Below, piece by piece: positions 37,118 to 47,257 of a stretch of 64,000 nt of DNA. The DNA comes from Bacteroidia bacterium. GTDB taxonomy: Bacteria > Bacteroidota > Bacteroidia > Bacteroidales > Prolixibacteraceae. Numbering within the stretch: the first letter of the stretch is position 1; the number at the start of each line of letters is the position of its first letter. The notes beneath the pieces are model-generated. The model searched no databases and had not been told where the DNA came from. It saw nothing but the letters and a program-made list of their open reading frames with translations. The stretch covers positions 1-64,000 of the forward strand of contig JAPLDT010000023.1 of NCBI GenBank assembly GCA_026391315.1, read 5' to 3'. The translations under genes were made by a program, and so were the position numbers.

Positions 37118-39268
37118 CTATTCAACAATGGTCATCTCATCAACCAGGTGCTTAGCTCCTGCATATTTATCAATGATCCACAAAACAAAACGAATGTCGA
37201 CATTGATGCATTTTTGAATATCAGCTTCATAGGCGATATCACCACTCATAGCTTCCCAATTGCCATCGAAGGCAATACCAATCAGTTCGCCATTGGCATT
37301 TATCACGGGGCTACCCGAATTGCCACCGGTAATGTCGTTGTTGGAGGTGAAGCAGGTGTGAAGTGTTCCGTCCTGATCGGCATATCTGCCATAGTCATTG
37401 GCATGGTACATGTCAATCAAATGCTGAGGAAAGTCAAAATCAGCATCCCCGACTACGCCCTTTTCTGCATAACCTTTCAGTGTGGTGAAATAGTTGTAAT
37501 GGACCCCATCCCTTGGGTTGTAATCACCAACTTTCCCGTAAGTCAGACGCATGGTGGAGTTGGCATCAGGATAGAGATTTTTTTCCTTGTTCATCTCGTT
37601 TAACCCAGCAACAAAAAGTTTTCTGCTGTTTTCGAGTCCTGCAGTCGATTTTCGGTTGTCCTCACTTACGACTTTGACTGCCTCCATGACGGAAAGCATT
37701 GTCTGGTAAACCGGATCTTTGTCCAGTATTTTTTTGGAAGGCTTGTTCAAAAAAGCTTCCAGCTTCTTCTGATCAGGGAATATACTCTTCTTGAACAGAT
37801 GAGCGGCAAAAGCAGAATAATCGCCTTTGTATTTTTTGGAAACTTCTGTCAGGAAGGAGGGATGATATTTTGGCGCAACATTCTCAGCATACATCTTCGT
37901 CAGGGCAGCAGTAATTTTTTGATCAGTTTCAGCATCAAAATCTTTGTAGAAATCTTCCAGAGAAGCTCTGACCTTTTCCGCCGCAGCCTTGATTTTTCCA
38001 GCATCATTACCTTTTAGTTCATCATACAACGAGCTGACACCCAACGAAAATCGTAAAATTTCGGGGCCACCCAAAAATGCCTCCCGGGCGTATTCCATGG
38101 CAACCTTATCGTCGATAGATTTATACGATTTTGCGAGGTTGCCCAGAACATCACCGTATTTGGCCTTTCTTACCGGATCGCTGTTAAACCAGGTTGCAAA
38201 ATCTTTTTCAACGGCCATTTTTTTGTCAATCACCTTCAGTGCCGACAGACCCATATTCTGACCGATCGAATATTTGTAATAATTGGAACTACCTGCAAAT
38301 TTAGAGGCGTACTGGATCCGGTTTTTGTCGCCTTTGGCCATGTAATCGCGAATGATATCCAGTTTGGCAGCCCTGGTTTTGATACGGATATTGTTCACGA
38401 TGTCCATCGTATTTTTGAGTCCGAAGGAGGTGAGGTAACGGTTCGTCCTACCGGGATAGCCCAGAATCATTGTATAATCGTTCATTTGCACACCTTTGAT
38501 AGAAACAGGAAGGTGGTATTTAGGATGATATGGTACGTTTTCTTTGGCGTAATCTGCTGGACTTCCATCGGGAGCACAATAGATCCTGAACATGGAAAAG
38601 TCGCCGGTATGACGGGGCCACATCCAGTTGTCGGCCTCTCCCCCGAATTTTCCGACCGACTGAGGAGGTGTCCCAACCAAACGAATATCCCTGAACGTCT
38701 CGGTAATGAAAAGATAGAAGGTGTTGGCTTCGAACAGCGACCTGACTCTGGTCTCATATTTGGTTGATCCTTTTGCCTCTTTTTCAATGGAAGAAATCGT
38801 TGTTAGCATTTTCTGCATTTTGGAAGCGGTCGACATGGTATCTGAAATACCTTTCAAAACGCGGTCAGTCACATCTTCCATACTTATAAGAAAGGTGACG
38901 CTCTTGCCAGGATTTGCCAATTCCTGATCGCGTGTTTTGGCCCAGAATCCATCCTTAAGGTAGTCGTGTTCAACAGAACTGTGTTTCTGAATCTCTCCAA
39001 ACCCGCAATGGTGGTTGGTAAGCAGCAATCCGTCGGCAGATACAATTTCAGCAGTGCAGGAACCGCGATCCAATGCGACAACTGCATCTTTCAAACTTGA
39101 ATGATTGATGCTGTATATCTGTTCAGCACTTAGTTTTAAACCCATTGAGTGCATTTTGTCGATGTTCAGCTTTCCAACCAATGAAGGAAGCCACATTCCT
39201 TCATCCCCTTTTACCTGAACTGATATAAACAGTACAAAGGCAAATAAGCCAACGAAACTTTTTCTCAT
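37118..39268 (-). CDS. S46-family dipeptidyl-peptidase, DPP7-like
   Basis: 716 aa. The signal peptide is MRKSFVGLFAFVLFISVQVKG. S46 enzymes are periplasmic serine exopeptidases that release dipeptides, feeding amino-acid fermentation in Bacteroidota. The catalytic histidine region LLTNHHCGFG is at about 82-91 and the serine motif GGNSGSPVINANGELIG has S651. The residue 18 positions after the serine is G669 in AFDGNWEAMSGDI. In the family a glycine here marks DPP7 (hydrophobic P1) and arginine marks DPP11 (acidic P1), so DPP7-type specificity is inferred. Confidence 0.95.
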   Translation of the reverse strand: MRKSFVGLFAFVLFISVQVKGDEGMWLPSLVGKLNIDKMHSMGLKLSAEQIYSINHSSLKDAVVALDRGSCTAEIVSADGLLLTNHHCGFGEIQKHSSVEHDYLKDGFWAKTRDQELANPGKSVTFLISMEDVTDRVLKGISDTMSTASKMQKMLTTISSIEKEAKGSTKYETRVRSLFEANTFYLFITETFRDIRLVGTPPQSVGKFGGEADNWMWPRHTGDFSMFRIYCAPDGSPADYAKENVPYHPKYHLPVSIKGVQMNDYTMILGYPGRTNRYLTSFGLKNTMDIVNNIRIKTRAAKLDIIRDYMAKGDKNRIQYASKFAGSSNYYKYSIGQNMGLSALKVIDKKMAVEKDFATWFNSDPVRKAKYGDVLGNLAKSYKSIDDKVAMEYAREAFLGGPEILRFSLGVSSLYDELKGNDAGKIKAAAEKVRASLEDFYKDFDAETDQKITAALTKMYAENVAPKYHPSFLTEVSKKYKGDYSAFAAHLFKKSIFPDQKKLEAFLNKPSKKILDKDPVYQTMLSVMEAVKVVSEDNRKSTAGLENSRKLFVAGLNEMNKEKNLYPDANSTMRLTYGKVGDYNPRDGVHYNYFTTLKGYAEKGVVGDADFDFPQHLIDMYHANDYGRYADQDGTLHTCFTSNNDITGGNSGSPVINANGELIGIAFDGNWEAMSGDIAYEADIQKCINVDIRFVLWIIDKYAGAKHLVDEMTIVE

Positions 39269-39432
39269 TTTATAATTTTGATAAATATGTAATCTGGATA
39301 CAGGCAGTTCAAACCGGTTGAAGTCGAAACTACTTCCTGAAATTCAATCGGTAAAATTAATTTTATTTAAACACAAATATGGATTTGGGAAAGAGGAAAA
39401 GCGATTATCAATCAGGATTTTCCCATTTCTTC

Positions 39433-40623
39433 TTACTTGATAATACCCAGTGCCTTACCAACTTTTGTGAATGCTGTTACTGCTTTCTCCAGATGAACCT
39501 GGGTGTGAGCGGCAGATAACTGAACCCTGATGCGGGCTTGCCCTTGCGCAACGACAGGATAATAGAAACCAATCACATAGATTCCTTCATCCAGCAATCG
39601 GGCTGCAAAATTCTGCGAAAGTTTCGCATCGTACAACATAACTGCACAGATAGCGGATTTGCTCGGTTTAATATCAAATCCCGCAGCCAGCATCTCCGAC
39701 ATGAAATAGCGGGTGTTTTGATGCAGTTTATCCTGAAGTTCGGAGGTCTCGGCCATCATAGCGAACATTTTTATACCTGCGTTGACTACTGCCGGTGGAA
39801 GAGAGTTGGAAAAGAGATAGGGCCTCGACCGCTGTCTAAGCAATTCGATCACCTCTTTTCGTCCGGTGGTATAACCACCAAGGGCGCCGCCAAATGCTTT
39901 CCCCAAGGTTCCGGTAATGATATCGACCTCACCGCGAATGTTAAATAATTCTGTTACTCCACGTCCTGTATTTCCCACTACGCCAGCAGAATGACACTCG
40001 TCTACCATTATTAAAGCATCGTATTTTTTTGCTAAAATATTGATTTGGTCGAGAGGTGCGACATTCCCATCCATCGAAAAAACTCCATCCGTGACGATTA
40101 TTTTGAATCTTGCATCTTTGGTAAGGATGAGCTGCGCCTCCAGATCCTGCATATCAGCGTTGTTGTACCTGAATCTTTTCGCTTTGCACAAACGCACACC
40201 ATCGATGATGGAAGCGTGGTTCAGGGAATCCGAAATGATGGCATCCTCTTCCGAAAACAGAGGTTCAAAAATTCCTCCGTTTGCATCAAAGCAGGCAGCA
40301 TAGAGAATGGTATCCTCGGTTCCAAAAAATTCTGCGATTTTTTGCTCAAGGGTCTTGTGCAGATCTGTGGTTCCGCAGATAAACCGAACGGATGACATGC
40401 CATAACCATGCGATTGCAGGGCATCGGTAGCTGCCTGTTTCAGTGCAGGATGGTTTGAAAGTCCGAGATAATTGTTTGCACAGAAATTCAAAACTTCTTT
40501 TCCTGAAGACAAACGGATTACTGCATCTTGCGGCGAGACAATCAAACGCTCATTTTTATAGAGTCCCGCTTCACGGATGGATTGAAGTTCGTTTTGGAGG
40601 TGCTCTTTGATCTTTCCGTACAT
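39433..40623 (-). CDS. kbl: Glycine C-acetyltransferase (2-amino-3-ketobutyrate CoA ligase)
   Basis: 396 aa, matching Kbl length. This alpha-oxoamine synthase cleaves 2-amino-3-ketobutyrate with CoA to glycine and acetyl-CoA in threonine breakdown. Motifs are LNFCANNYLGLSNHP, GYGMSSVRFICGT, VDECHSAGVVGNTGRG, and the PLP lysine K242 in TGTLGKAFGGALGGYTTG. Threonine dehydrogenase is not adjacent. A promoter-like pair lies upstream (40681-40712). AONS (BioF) and SPT are relatives; the near-exact Kbl signature makes Kbl the best call. Confidence 0.95.
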   Translation of the reverse strand: MYGKIKEHLQNELQSIREAGLYKNERLIVSPQDAVIRLSSGKEVLNFCANNYLGLSNHPALKQAATDALQSHGYGMSSVRFICGTTDLHKTLEQKIAEFFGTEDTILYAACFDANGGIFEPLFSEEDAIISDSLNHASIIDGVRLCKAKRFRYNNADMQDLEAQLILTKDARFKIIVTDGVFSMDGNVAPLDQINILAKKYDALIMVDECHSAGVVGNTGRGVTELFNIRGEVDIITGTLGKAFGGALGGYTTGRKEVIELLRQRSRPYLFSNSLPPAVVNAGIKMFAMMAETSELQDKLHQNTRYFMSEMLAAGFDIKPSKSAICAVMLYDAKLSQNFAARLLDEGIYVIGFYYPVVAQGQARIRVQLSAAHTQVHLEKAVTAFTKVGKALGIIK

Positions 40624-40680
40624 AACTGAATGTTTTTTAATGAATTCGAGAATTTGATTCTAAAATTGAAGATCTTAACA

Positions 40681-40712
40681 CAAAATTATGCTATTTTTAT
40701 GAAGGCTTTCAA
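40681..40712 (-). promoter_or_regulatory. Candidate kbl promoter
   Basis: On the minus strand TAATTTTG (40688-40681) matches the -7 consensus TAnnTTTG. A TTGA lies 20 bases upstream (40712-40709), where the -33 TTTG is expected. The start codon is about 55 bases downstream. Confidence 0.45.
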
Positions 40713-40821
40713 TACTTTCCTCATGTTTTGCGTAAGGTGATAAGATTTTGGCAGACAGAAGGCGGAAATGCCATTGGATTAGGCAATCTTTTTGAATAAA
40801 TATAAAGATAATCAATAGCTG

Positions 40822-42144
40822 ATGAAGAAAAAAAATAGATTTTTGCCCTGGATTATCGTCCTGGGATTGGCCGTAATAGTTCTATTGGTCATTGGTAAAA
40901 AAAGAGGTTGGTTTGGGAAGGATTTAACCCTAAAGGTCTCTACCGAGAAAGTCGAGATCAGGGATATTACCGAGATCATTACCGCCAACGGGAAACTAAA
41001 ACCGCTGAAAGAGGTGAAAATCAGTCCGGAGGTACCGGGCGAGATCATTGAGCTTCCTGTTAAGGAGGGTGAAAAAGTCAAAAAAGGAGATTTGCTGGTG
41101 GTGATAAAGCCCGATATCTATCAATCCAGCCTTAGCAGAATAGAGGCTTCTCTCAATACCCAAAAGGCGAGATTGGCACAGGCGGAAGCGCAGTTAATCG
41201 AGAGAGAACTCAATTATCAAAGGGCTAAACAGTTGCTCGAAAAAAAGACCATCCCAAAATCTGAATTTGAAACAGTTGAAGCAGCATGGAAAGTAGCTAT
41301 TTCAGAGGTACAGGCCGCCCGATATTCTGTCAAAAGTGCAGAGTCAAGCGTTAAAGAAGCCAATGAAAATCTGACTAAAACAAAAATTTTCTCACCAATT
41401 GATGGCACTGTCTCCAAATTAAACGTCGAAAAGGGGGAGAAGGTGGTTGGAACCAACCAGTTTGCAGGAACAGAACTGATGACGGTGGCTGATTTGAATA
41501 CCATGGAAGTGAAAGTGGAAGTCAATGAGAACGATATTGTCAAGGTGCAAAAATTTGACACGGCTAACATCGAAATTGATGCCTATCTCAAACGGAAATT
41601 CAAGGGGATAGTCACGGAGATTGCCAGTTCCGCTAATGTCACCGGGACGACGGTAGATCAAGTAACCAATTTTAACGTCAAAATAGTGTTGCTGGCAAAA
41701 TCTTACCAGGATCTAATTGAAAAGGATACGCTGAAATACCCATTTCTGCCTGGAATGTCGGCCACTGTAGAGATTTTGACAGATACCCGCAAAGGAATTA
41801 TCTCAGTGCCAATCCAGGCAGTTACCACAAGGGGCGATGATGGCGCTGTCAAAAAGGCAAGCGAACAGATGGAGAAAATGGGAACAAGTGATACGAATGC
41901 AAAAGAAGTCGCTCCGAAAGAACCTGAACAGCATGAAGTTGTGTTCGTTGTAAAAAATAATCTTACCTGGAAGAAGAGGGTTAAAACCGGTATTCAGGAT
42001 AATACAAGAATTGAAATTTTAGAGGGTCTGACGGTGGGAGATGAGGTGATCGTAGCACCCTACGGATTAATTTCAAAAACATTGAAAGATTCGACAGCTA
42101 TTCAAATCGTAAGGATTGAAGATCTATACCAGATTAAGAAATAG
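40822..42144 (+). CDS. HlyD-family efflux adaptor, without adjacent pump genes
   Basis: 440 aa. The membrane anchor (FLPWIIVLGLAVIVLLVIG) is at about 7-25. The lipoyl half KISPEVPGEIIELPVKEGEKVKKGD, a coiled-coil hairpin (about 95-180), IFSPIDGTVSKLNVEKGEKV and barrel domains follow. An acidic/lysine insert near 350-375 precedes EVVFVVKNN. In most Bacteroidota such adaptors precede ABC permease and ATPase genes. Here a terminator follows directly and the next gene is an unrelated surface protein, so partners must be elsewhere. Confidence 0.93.
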   Translation: MKKKNRFLPWIIVLGLAVIVLLVIGKKRGWFGKDLTLKVSTEKVEIRDITEIITANGKLKPLKEVKISPEVPGEIIELPVKEGEKVKKGDLLVVIKPDIYQSSLSRIEASLNTQKARLAQAEAQLIERELNYQRAKQLLEKKTIPKSEFETVEAAWKVAISEVQAARYSVKSAESSVKEANENLTKTKIFSPIDGTVSKLNVEKGEKVVGTNQFAGTELMTVADLNTMEVKVEVNENDIVKVQKFDTANIEIDAYLKRKFKGIVTEIASSANVTGTTVDQVTNFNVKIVLLAKSYQDLIEKDTLKYPFLPGMSATVEILTDTRKGIISVPIQAVTTRGDDGAVKKASEQMEKMGTSDTNAKEVAPKEPEQHEVVFVVKNNLTWKKRVKTGIQDNTRIEILEGLTVGDEVIVAPYGLISKTLKDSTAIQIVRIEDLYQIKK

Positions 42145-42570
42145 AAATATATCCTAATACTTTTAAAGAATGCATGACAACCTCATGCATTTTTTTTGGT
42201 CATTTTTGTAATTTATATTTGGTTTAAATAGACATAGCGGTTAACAATAATTAACAATTATTGTGTGGTATATAAGCCTCGTTTTGGTTCATTAAAATGT
42301 TGAAATTTTTGGTCAAATTCTAACATAAAATGCATGTTGATAGCTTCATTGAACAGTGCGATTTCCTCCTTATTTTATCCCCAGACCATTAGATTAAAGG
42401 AATTTTTCATTTTGAATTGTTATAAATAGAGTTTTCGAGTTATTTTTAACCGGTTAATTTTTAGTCGTTTATTAAGAAACAGGCGTTTAACTTTTTTTTT
42501 GGGGAGGTTACGATTTCTGGTAAACCGGTATTAACAATGTAGTTCAATATTTCCCTTAGATATTCAACTT
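42145..42570. other. Intergenic leader region upstream of surface cassette 1
   Basis: 425 bases without a gene. It holds the hlyD terminator (42169-42191), a -7-like box TATATTTG (42214-42221), and an 8-bp stem CAATAATT/AATTATTG with a 3-base loop (42245-42263). The rest is very AT-rich with many T runs. If the -7 box is used, the cassette mRNA would have a ~340-base 5' leader. Confidence 0.5.
42169..42191 (+). terminator. Terminator after the lone HlyD gene
   Basis: AATGCATGA (42169-42177) pairs with TCATGCATT (42183-42191) around CAACC and runs straight into a T tract, a standard intrinsic terminator. Confidence 0.88.
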
Positions 42571-45500
42571 ATGTTGTGTTCAAAATTAAGAAGGTCGGCC
42601 CATCTGATCTTTTCTATCATACTTGCATTTTGTCGGATTGAAAACGATATCTGCAAACGACAATTTTTTTGGGAGAAATCTCCTGAAAAGGTTGTTTCCC
42701 TGTTGGTCAAATATTGTATTCTCATCGCTCCATTTTTTTTACTTTCGGTATCAGTTCAGGATTCTTATGCAGGCAAATTTGATGTTTACCCACCCGAACA
42801 TTTCCTTGAAATAAAAAGCACCCTACCTGAGAATGCGGGAAATGGATTGTCGCTGACATTGACGGTTACAAATGTCACATGTTTCGGAGGGAACAACGGA
42901 TCTATATCCTCCAATCTTTCGGGTGGTTCAGGAGGAACTGTCAACTATACCCTTACTCCGGGATCGGTAACAAATACAACCGGAGTATTTCCCAATCTTA
43001 TTGCAGCTGCATATACTGTTCTGGCTGATGATGGCGGAACTACAATAAGTGCTTCCGTCAATGTTACCGAACCACCGGTGACATCCTTACCATCCATTAC
43101 GTTGGGTGCTTTCCCTGTTTATTGTCCGGGGGTCCCAAATTTTTTGCTGAACTACATTTCAACCAGCGGAACTCCGATATCCTACAGTCTGTCTGCCGGA
43201 GTGCCGGCTATGCCCGGTTTTGTTTCTTTGGTGAATGCAGCCTTGGGTGCAAGCCCGTTGACCATTTCGCTGCCAGCAGGTGTTAACAAGGGAAGCTATC
43301 AATTCATTTTGACAGTAAAGAATGCAACTGGTTGTACATCAACAGTACAAACTTTCAGTATGAATTTTGATGATACTACAAAGCCAGTTTTTACGGCCCC
43401 CAGTGATATAACCATTTTCAATGATCCTACCGGTAACATTAATGTTTTACCTGCAGTTACAGGTAATGTAGTTATACTCTCAGATAACTGTACCGCTGTA
43501 TCCAACCTAATAACAACCTATTCTGATGGTGCTCCCGTTCCGATTGGTGGAGGCTGCAATTTACCCTATACCATTACCCGTACGTGGAAGGTTACCGATG
43601 CTGCCGGTAATTTTGAAGTTAAAACACAGCTTATAACGGTAAAGGATAATATTAAACCAAATCTGACCACTCCCCCTGATCTAACACTTAGTTGTGAACA
43701 GAGTATTTTGCCTGCTTCTACCGGTACTGCAACAGCGACAGATAATAGTAGCCCAACGACTATAACCTTTGTCGATAATGTATTAAGCGGAACTTGTAGC
43801 GGTAACAATACCATCTCACGAACTTGGACAGCCACCGATTGCAGTGGAAATACCACATCCGGAATCCAGACAATTATTGTATCAGATAATACCAAGCCAG
43901 TTGCAACAGTACCAAATATATCGGTTGGTTGTCCGGCGGATATTCCTGTCCCTTATGCAACTTTGGCTCAGTTCATTACTGCCGGAGGAACAGCAACTGA
44001 CAATTGCGGAGCTTTGTCCTTAATCCTTTTTAGTGAAATAGCCAACGGATTGGCAGGGAAGCCTGGTTATTGTCCGACAAGCGTTACACGCGTTTACAGA
44101 ATTTCGGATCCTTGCGGAAACTATACAGACGTTGTTCAAACTATTTCAGTACAGGGGGAATGTGGTTGTTCCAAATGTGTTACCGGTACGAATTTCCATT
44201 TGGTGGATTTTCTCGGACAACCAACCGGTTCGATAGAATTTGACGATCAAAAGAGAAATGGTGCCTGTTGTGTAGATGCGAATTGTATCTCTTTTAATGT
44301 CAGGCTGGATCCGAATGCCATTGGTGTCGAAATTCTTGTTGAGGGGGCAACGCCATCTCCGCAGGATTGGAGAATTGATTGTGTCAGTGTTACAATCACC
44401 GGAAATACAATTTGTATGCCTACAGGGTCCTTTCACCTGTTTACCTATTGTAAACCGGGGGCAAACAAAAATGAATTTAGCTTTCGTTCGATACCTGGCG
44501 TAATTGTTCCTGGAAATATAACAACAAGGGTCGATTGTAACAGTCAGATAACTGCAACAGGGATTCAAAGCAACCCCGTTTGGAATAGTATCTCTCCTGG
44601 TTCCAAGGGTCAGTACAACTCTTATCTCTCAAGTACAACTGTTGCTAATCCTTTCTTTGTTGCCGATGTAAATTCTCCCCCTGTTATTCAATATGAAGTA
44701 TGTGGTAATATTGGTACAACAGTCTGTAATGCACTTGGTACAGATTGTGCGGTTGCCACAGTTTACGTCAAACAAAAGATAGGTTTGGTCTGGAATACCG
44801 ATCCTTCCCTCGTATGTCTTGGCAATATGCCCACGCTTACTGCAAACATATCCCCTGCCGGAAGTTATTCTTACAACTGGTACAACGGCCATGGGGCTAC
44901 TGGAGCAGTTATTTACAGCGGTTCGGCGAGTTATAAGCCCTCAGCGGTTGGCCCTTACTCCCTAACAGTGACAGATATTCTTAGTGGAGGTGCCTGTAAC
45001 ACTGCCGTATTTGATTTTGATGTCGCGGTCGACAATGTAGGTCCCTCTCTACTTGCTCCACCATCACCCTTGTCTATTCAATGCGGGGATCCTGCAGCAA
45101 ATCAACAAATTACAAATTGGTTGGCAAGTGCTACTACAACTTATACCAAACCCGATGGGACAGTGGTAAATGTAGTTCCAACCAATAATTATAGTGGTAT
45201 TACAATGGCCTGTAATTCCAGTGTAGACGTAACATTTTCAGCTTCAGATCAGTGCGGGAATGTCAGTAGTATCACTTCAAAAATTAATGTCATAGATACT
45301 CAGCCTCCGGTATTTACCTCTTGTCCGGCCAACCTAACAATAAATACCGATGCTGGAAAATGTTATGCTACGGGTGTCTCATTTGGTGTAGCATCCGTTA
45401 CTGATTGTTCAAGTGTAACCGTCACAAACAATGCACCTGCTCAGTTGCCTACTGGAGTAAATTTGGTTACCTGGACAGCTACTGATGCTTGTGGCAACAA

Positions 45501-47121
45501 AACGACCTGCACCCAAACAGTAACAGTGAAAGACAATATCAGTCCTGTTATATCCTGTCCGGCCAATGTAACCCAAACTGCCCTACCGGGAAATTGTTCC
45601 TTATCCAATGTTACCATTCCAGCTCCGGTTTCATCTGATAATTGTTCGGTAATAACCCAGAAATGGACGATGAGTGGCGCAACAGTAGGAAGTAGTCCGG
45701 CAACGGGTATCAACGATGTAAGCGGCCAAACATTCAATGTGGGTATCACAACAGTTAGCTATACAGTTGTGGATGGTGCAGGGAATACGACCAGTTGCTC
45801 TTTCAACGTTTGGATCAAAGACTTGAACAAACCGGTTGTGACCTCCGGTTGTCCTGCGGATGTAACCAAGATGAATGATCCGGGTCTGTGCTCAGCAGTA
45901 GTGAGCATTCCCAAGCTGGTTGTGAGTGATCCATGTAACGAAGGATATACGGTAAAAAACAGCTTTAACAATACGGATGATGCCTCCGGTATTTATCCTG
46001 TTGGAGTAACCACTGTCAATTGGACCATCACCGATGCATCAGGGAATAGCACTTTCTGCATACAGAAAATTACCATCAATGACAAAAATCCAAGTCTGTC
46101 ATGCACGGCAAATATTACTGTGAATGCTGATTTTGAGAAAACGTTTGCTTCCAATGTGGCCATTGCAACTCCTGTTTATGGAGATGATTGTCCGGGCTTA
46201 TCCCTTATCTGGAATATGACAGGTGCATCAACCGGGAGTTCGCCGGCTACCGGAGTAAATATTTTTCCAACACCATCGCTCTTTAATCTTGGAATAACCA
46301 CCATTCAATATACTGCGACAGATGCCAGCGGGCACACTGCAATTTGCTCCTTCACGGTAACTGTTTTGACAAAGCCCGACATTAACTGTCAGCCCAATAT
46401 TACGAAGAATAATGACCCAAGCCTTTGCTCAGCGGCTTTTGATCCTGGATTTCCTGTTAAGTTATCGGGAGCTGATCCAATAACCTATAGCTGGTCCATG
46501 ACAGGTGCAACCCCTGCTTCGGGCACAGCATCCGGCACTGGATCAATCATACCGATTCCTTATACCTTTAACGTTGGTGCTACCATCATAACCTGGACGG
46601 CGACCAATGTTTCAGGATCGGATATGTGCAGCCAGACTGTTACAGTGGTTGACAAAGATCCCCCTGTATTTAATGCTCCAAGCCCTTTTAGTTTTTGTGT
46701 GGTGAATATTATTACGGCAGCCATGGTTTCAAGTGCCCTGAAAATTAATCCTGCCCCTGATTACTATCTATTCAAAAGTGGGAGTACAGTACTTGATGTT
46801 AATCCTGCCACCTTCTCAGACAATTGCACGCCTGTAAATCAATTGGTACTTCACTGGCAAATCGATTTCTCCGCCACTACACCAGCCCCTTCTATTTCAG
46901 GAACCGGACAGCCTTCTGCTTATCCAAGCGACATTGTTTTCCCGGGGGATGGGATCACGTTTATGGATGTAACACATACAATCACCTATTGGGTAGTCGA
47001 TCTGAACGGTAATGAGTCTGTTCATAAAACGGTCCCAATCACCATTCATCCCAGACCGGCAGTTTCCGAAATCAGGTGTCCATCTTTCCTTAATTACATT
47101 GATCCCAAACTAAGAAGCTAA
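42571..47121 (+). CDS. Large secreted adhesin-like protein with SprB-like and HYR repeats (cassette 1, gene A)
   Basis: 1516 aa. A hydrophobic export signal (YCILIAPFFLLSVSV) lies at about 47-61, later than usual, so the true start may be internal. A SprB-type repeat (VTCFGGNNGSISSNL) is near 78-150. HYR/Ig-like modules begin near 268, 358, 439, 820, 908, 988, 1084, 1170, 1265 and 1361. Recurrent motifs are D-x-x-x-P-x-x-x-CPA-x-V, SSPATG and TTV-x-YTV-x-DA-x-GN. A cysteine-rich non-repeat section spans about 528-816. The last module ends HPRPAVSEI and is shared with the gene at 52364-53557. No CHU_C tail is present. The likely role is cell-surface adhesion or matrix; this is inferred from domains. 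Confidence 0.85.
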   Translation: MLCSKLRRSAHLIFSIILAFCRIENDICKRQFFWEKSPEKVVSLLVKYCILIAPFFLLSVSVQDSYAGKFDVYPPEHFLEIKSTLPENAGNGLSLTLTVTNVTCFGGNNGSISSNLSGGSGGTVNYTLTPGSVTNTTGVFPNLIAAAYTVLADDGGTTISASVNVTEPPVTSLPSITLGAFPVYCPGVPNFLLNYISTSGTPISYSLSAGVPAMPGFVSLVNAALGASPLTISLPAGVNKGSYQFILTVKNATGCTSTVQTFSMNFDDTTKPVFTAPSDITIFNDPTGNINVLPAVTGNVVILSDNCTAVSNLITTYSDGAPVPIGGGCNLPYTITRTWKVTDAAGNFEVKTQLITVKDNIKPNLTTPPDLTLSCEQSILPASTGTATATDNSSPTTITFVDNVLSGTCSGNNTISRTWTATDCSGNTTSGIQTIIVSDNTKPVATVPNISVGCPADIPVPYATLAQFITAGGTATDNCGALSLILFSEIANGLAGKPGYCPTSVTRVYRISDPCGNYTDVVQTISVQGECGCSKCVTGTNFHLVDFLGQPTGSIEFDDQKRNGACCVDANCISFNVRLDPNAIGVEILVEGATPSPQDWRIDCVSVTITGNTICMPTGSFHLFTYCKPGANKNEFSFRSIPGVIVPGNITTRVDCNSQITATGIQSNPVWNSISPGSKGQYNSYLSSTTVANPFFVADVNSPPVIQYEVCGNIGTTVCNALGTDCAVATVYVKQKIGLVWNTDPSLVCLGNMPTLTANISPAGSYSYNWYNGHGATGAVIYSGSASYKPSAVGPYSLTVTDILSGGACNTAVFDFDVAVDNVGPSLLAPPSPLSIQCGDPAANQQITNWLASATTTYTKPDGTVVNVVPTNNYSGITMACNSSVDVTFSASDQCGNVSSITSKINVIDTQPPVFTSCPANLTINTDAGKCYATGVSFGVASVTDCSSVTVTNNAPAQLPTGVNLVTWTATDACGNKTTCTQTVTVKDNISPVISCPANVTQTALPGNCSLSNVTIPAPVSSDNCSVITQKWTMSGATVGSSPATGINDVSGQTFNVGITTVSYTVVDGAGNTTSCSFNVWIKDLNKPVVTSGCPADVTKMNDPGLCSAVVSIPKLVVSDPCNEGYTVKNSFNNTDDASGIYPVGVTTVNWTITDASGNSTFCIQKITINDKNPSLSCTANITVNADFEKTFASNVAIATPVYGDDCPGLSLIWNMTGASTGSSPATGVNIFPTPSLFNLGITTIQYTATDASGHTAICSFTVTVLTKPDINCQPNITKNNDPSLCSAAFDPGFPVKLSGADPITYSWSMTGATPASGTASGTGSIIPIPYTFNVGATIITWTATNVSGSDMCSQTVTVVDKDPPVFNAPSPFSFCVVNIITAAMVSSALKINPAPDYYLFKSGSTVLDVNPATFSDNCTPVNQLVLHWQIDFSATTPAPSISGTGQPSAYPSDIVFPGDGITFMDVTHTITYWVVDLNGNESVHKTVPITIHPRPAVSEIRCPSFLNYIDPKLRS

Positions 47122-47257
47122 AGTTATGAAGCGAACATTACTTAAAAAGGTTGTAATCGGTGCGATTTTAAAAATGCGATCTATCCAAATTTCTAAAAAA
47201 TGGCCAGAAAGGCCAATTTCTATAATTAATTTTTATTCTCCCTTAAATTTTTATTTT

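Noticed and set aside
47126-47257. Upstream start for cassette gene B
   Set aside because: The first 44 codons are basic and unlike an export signal, while a complete signal peptide starts at 47258.
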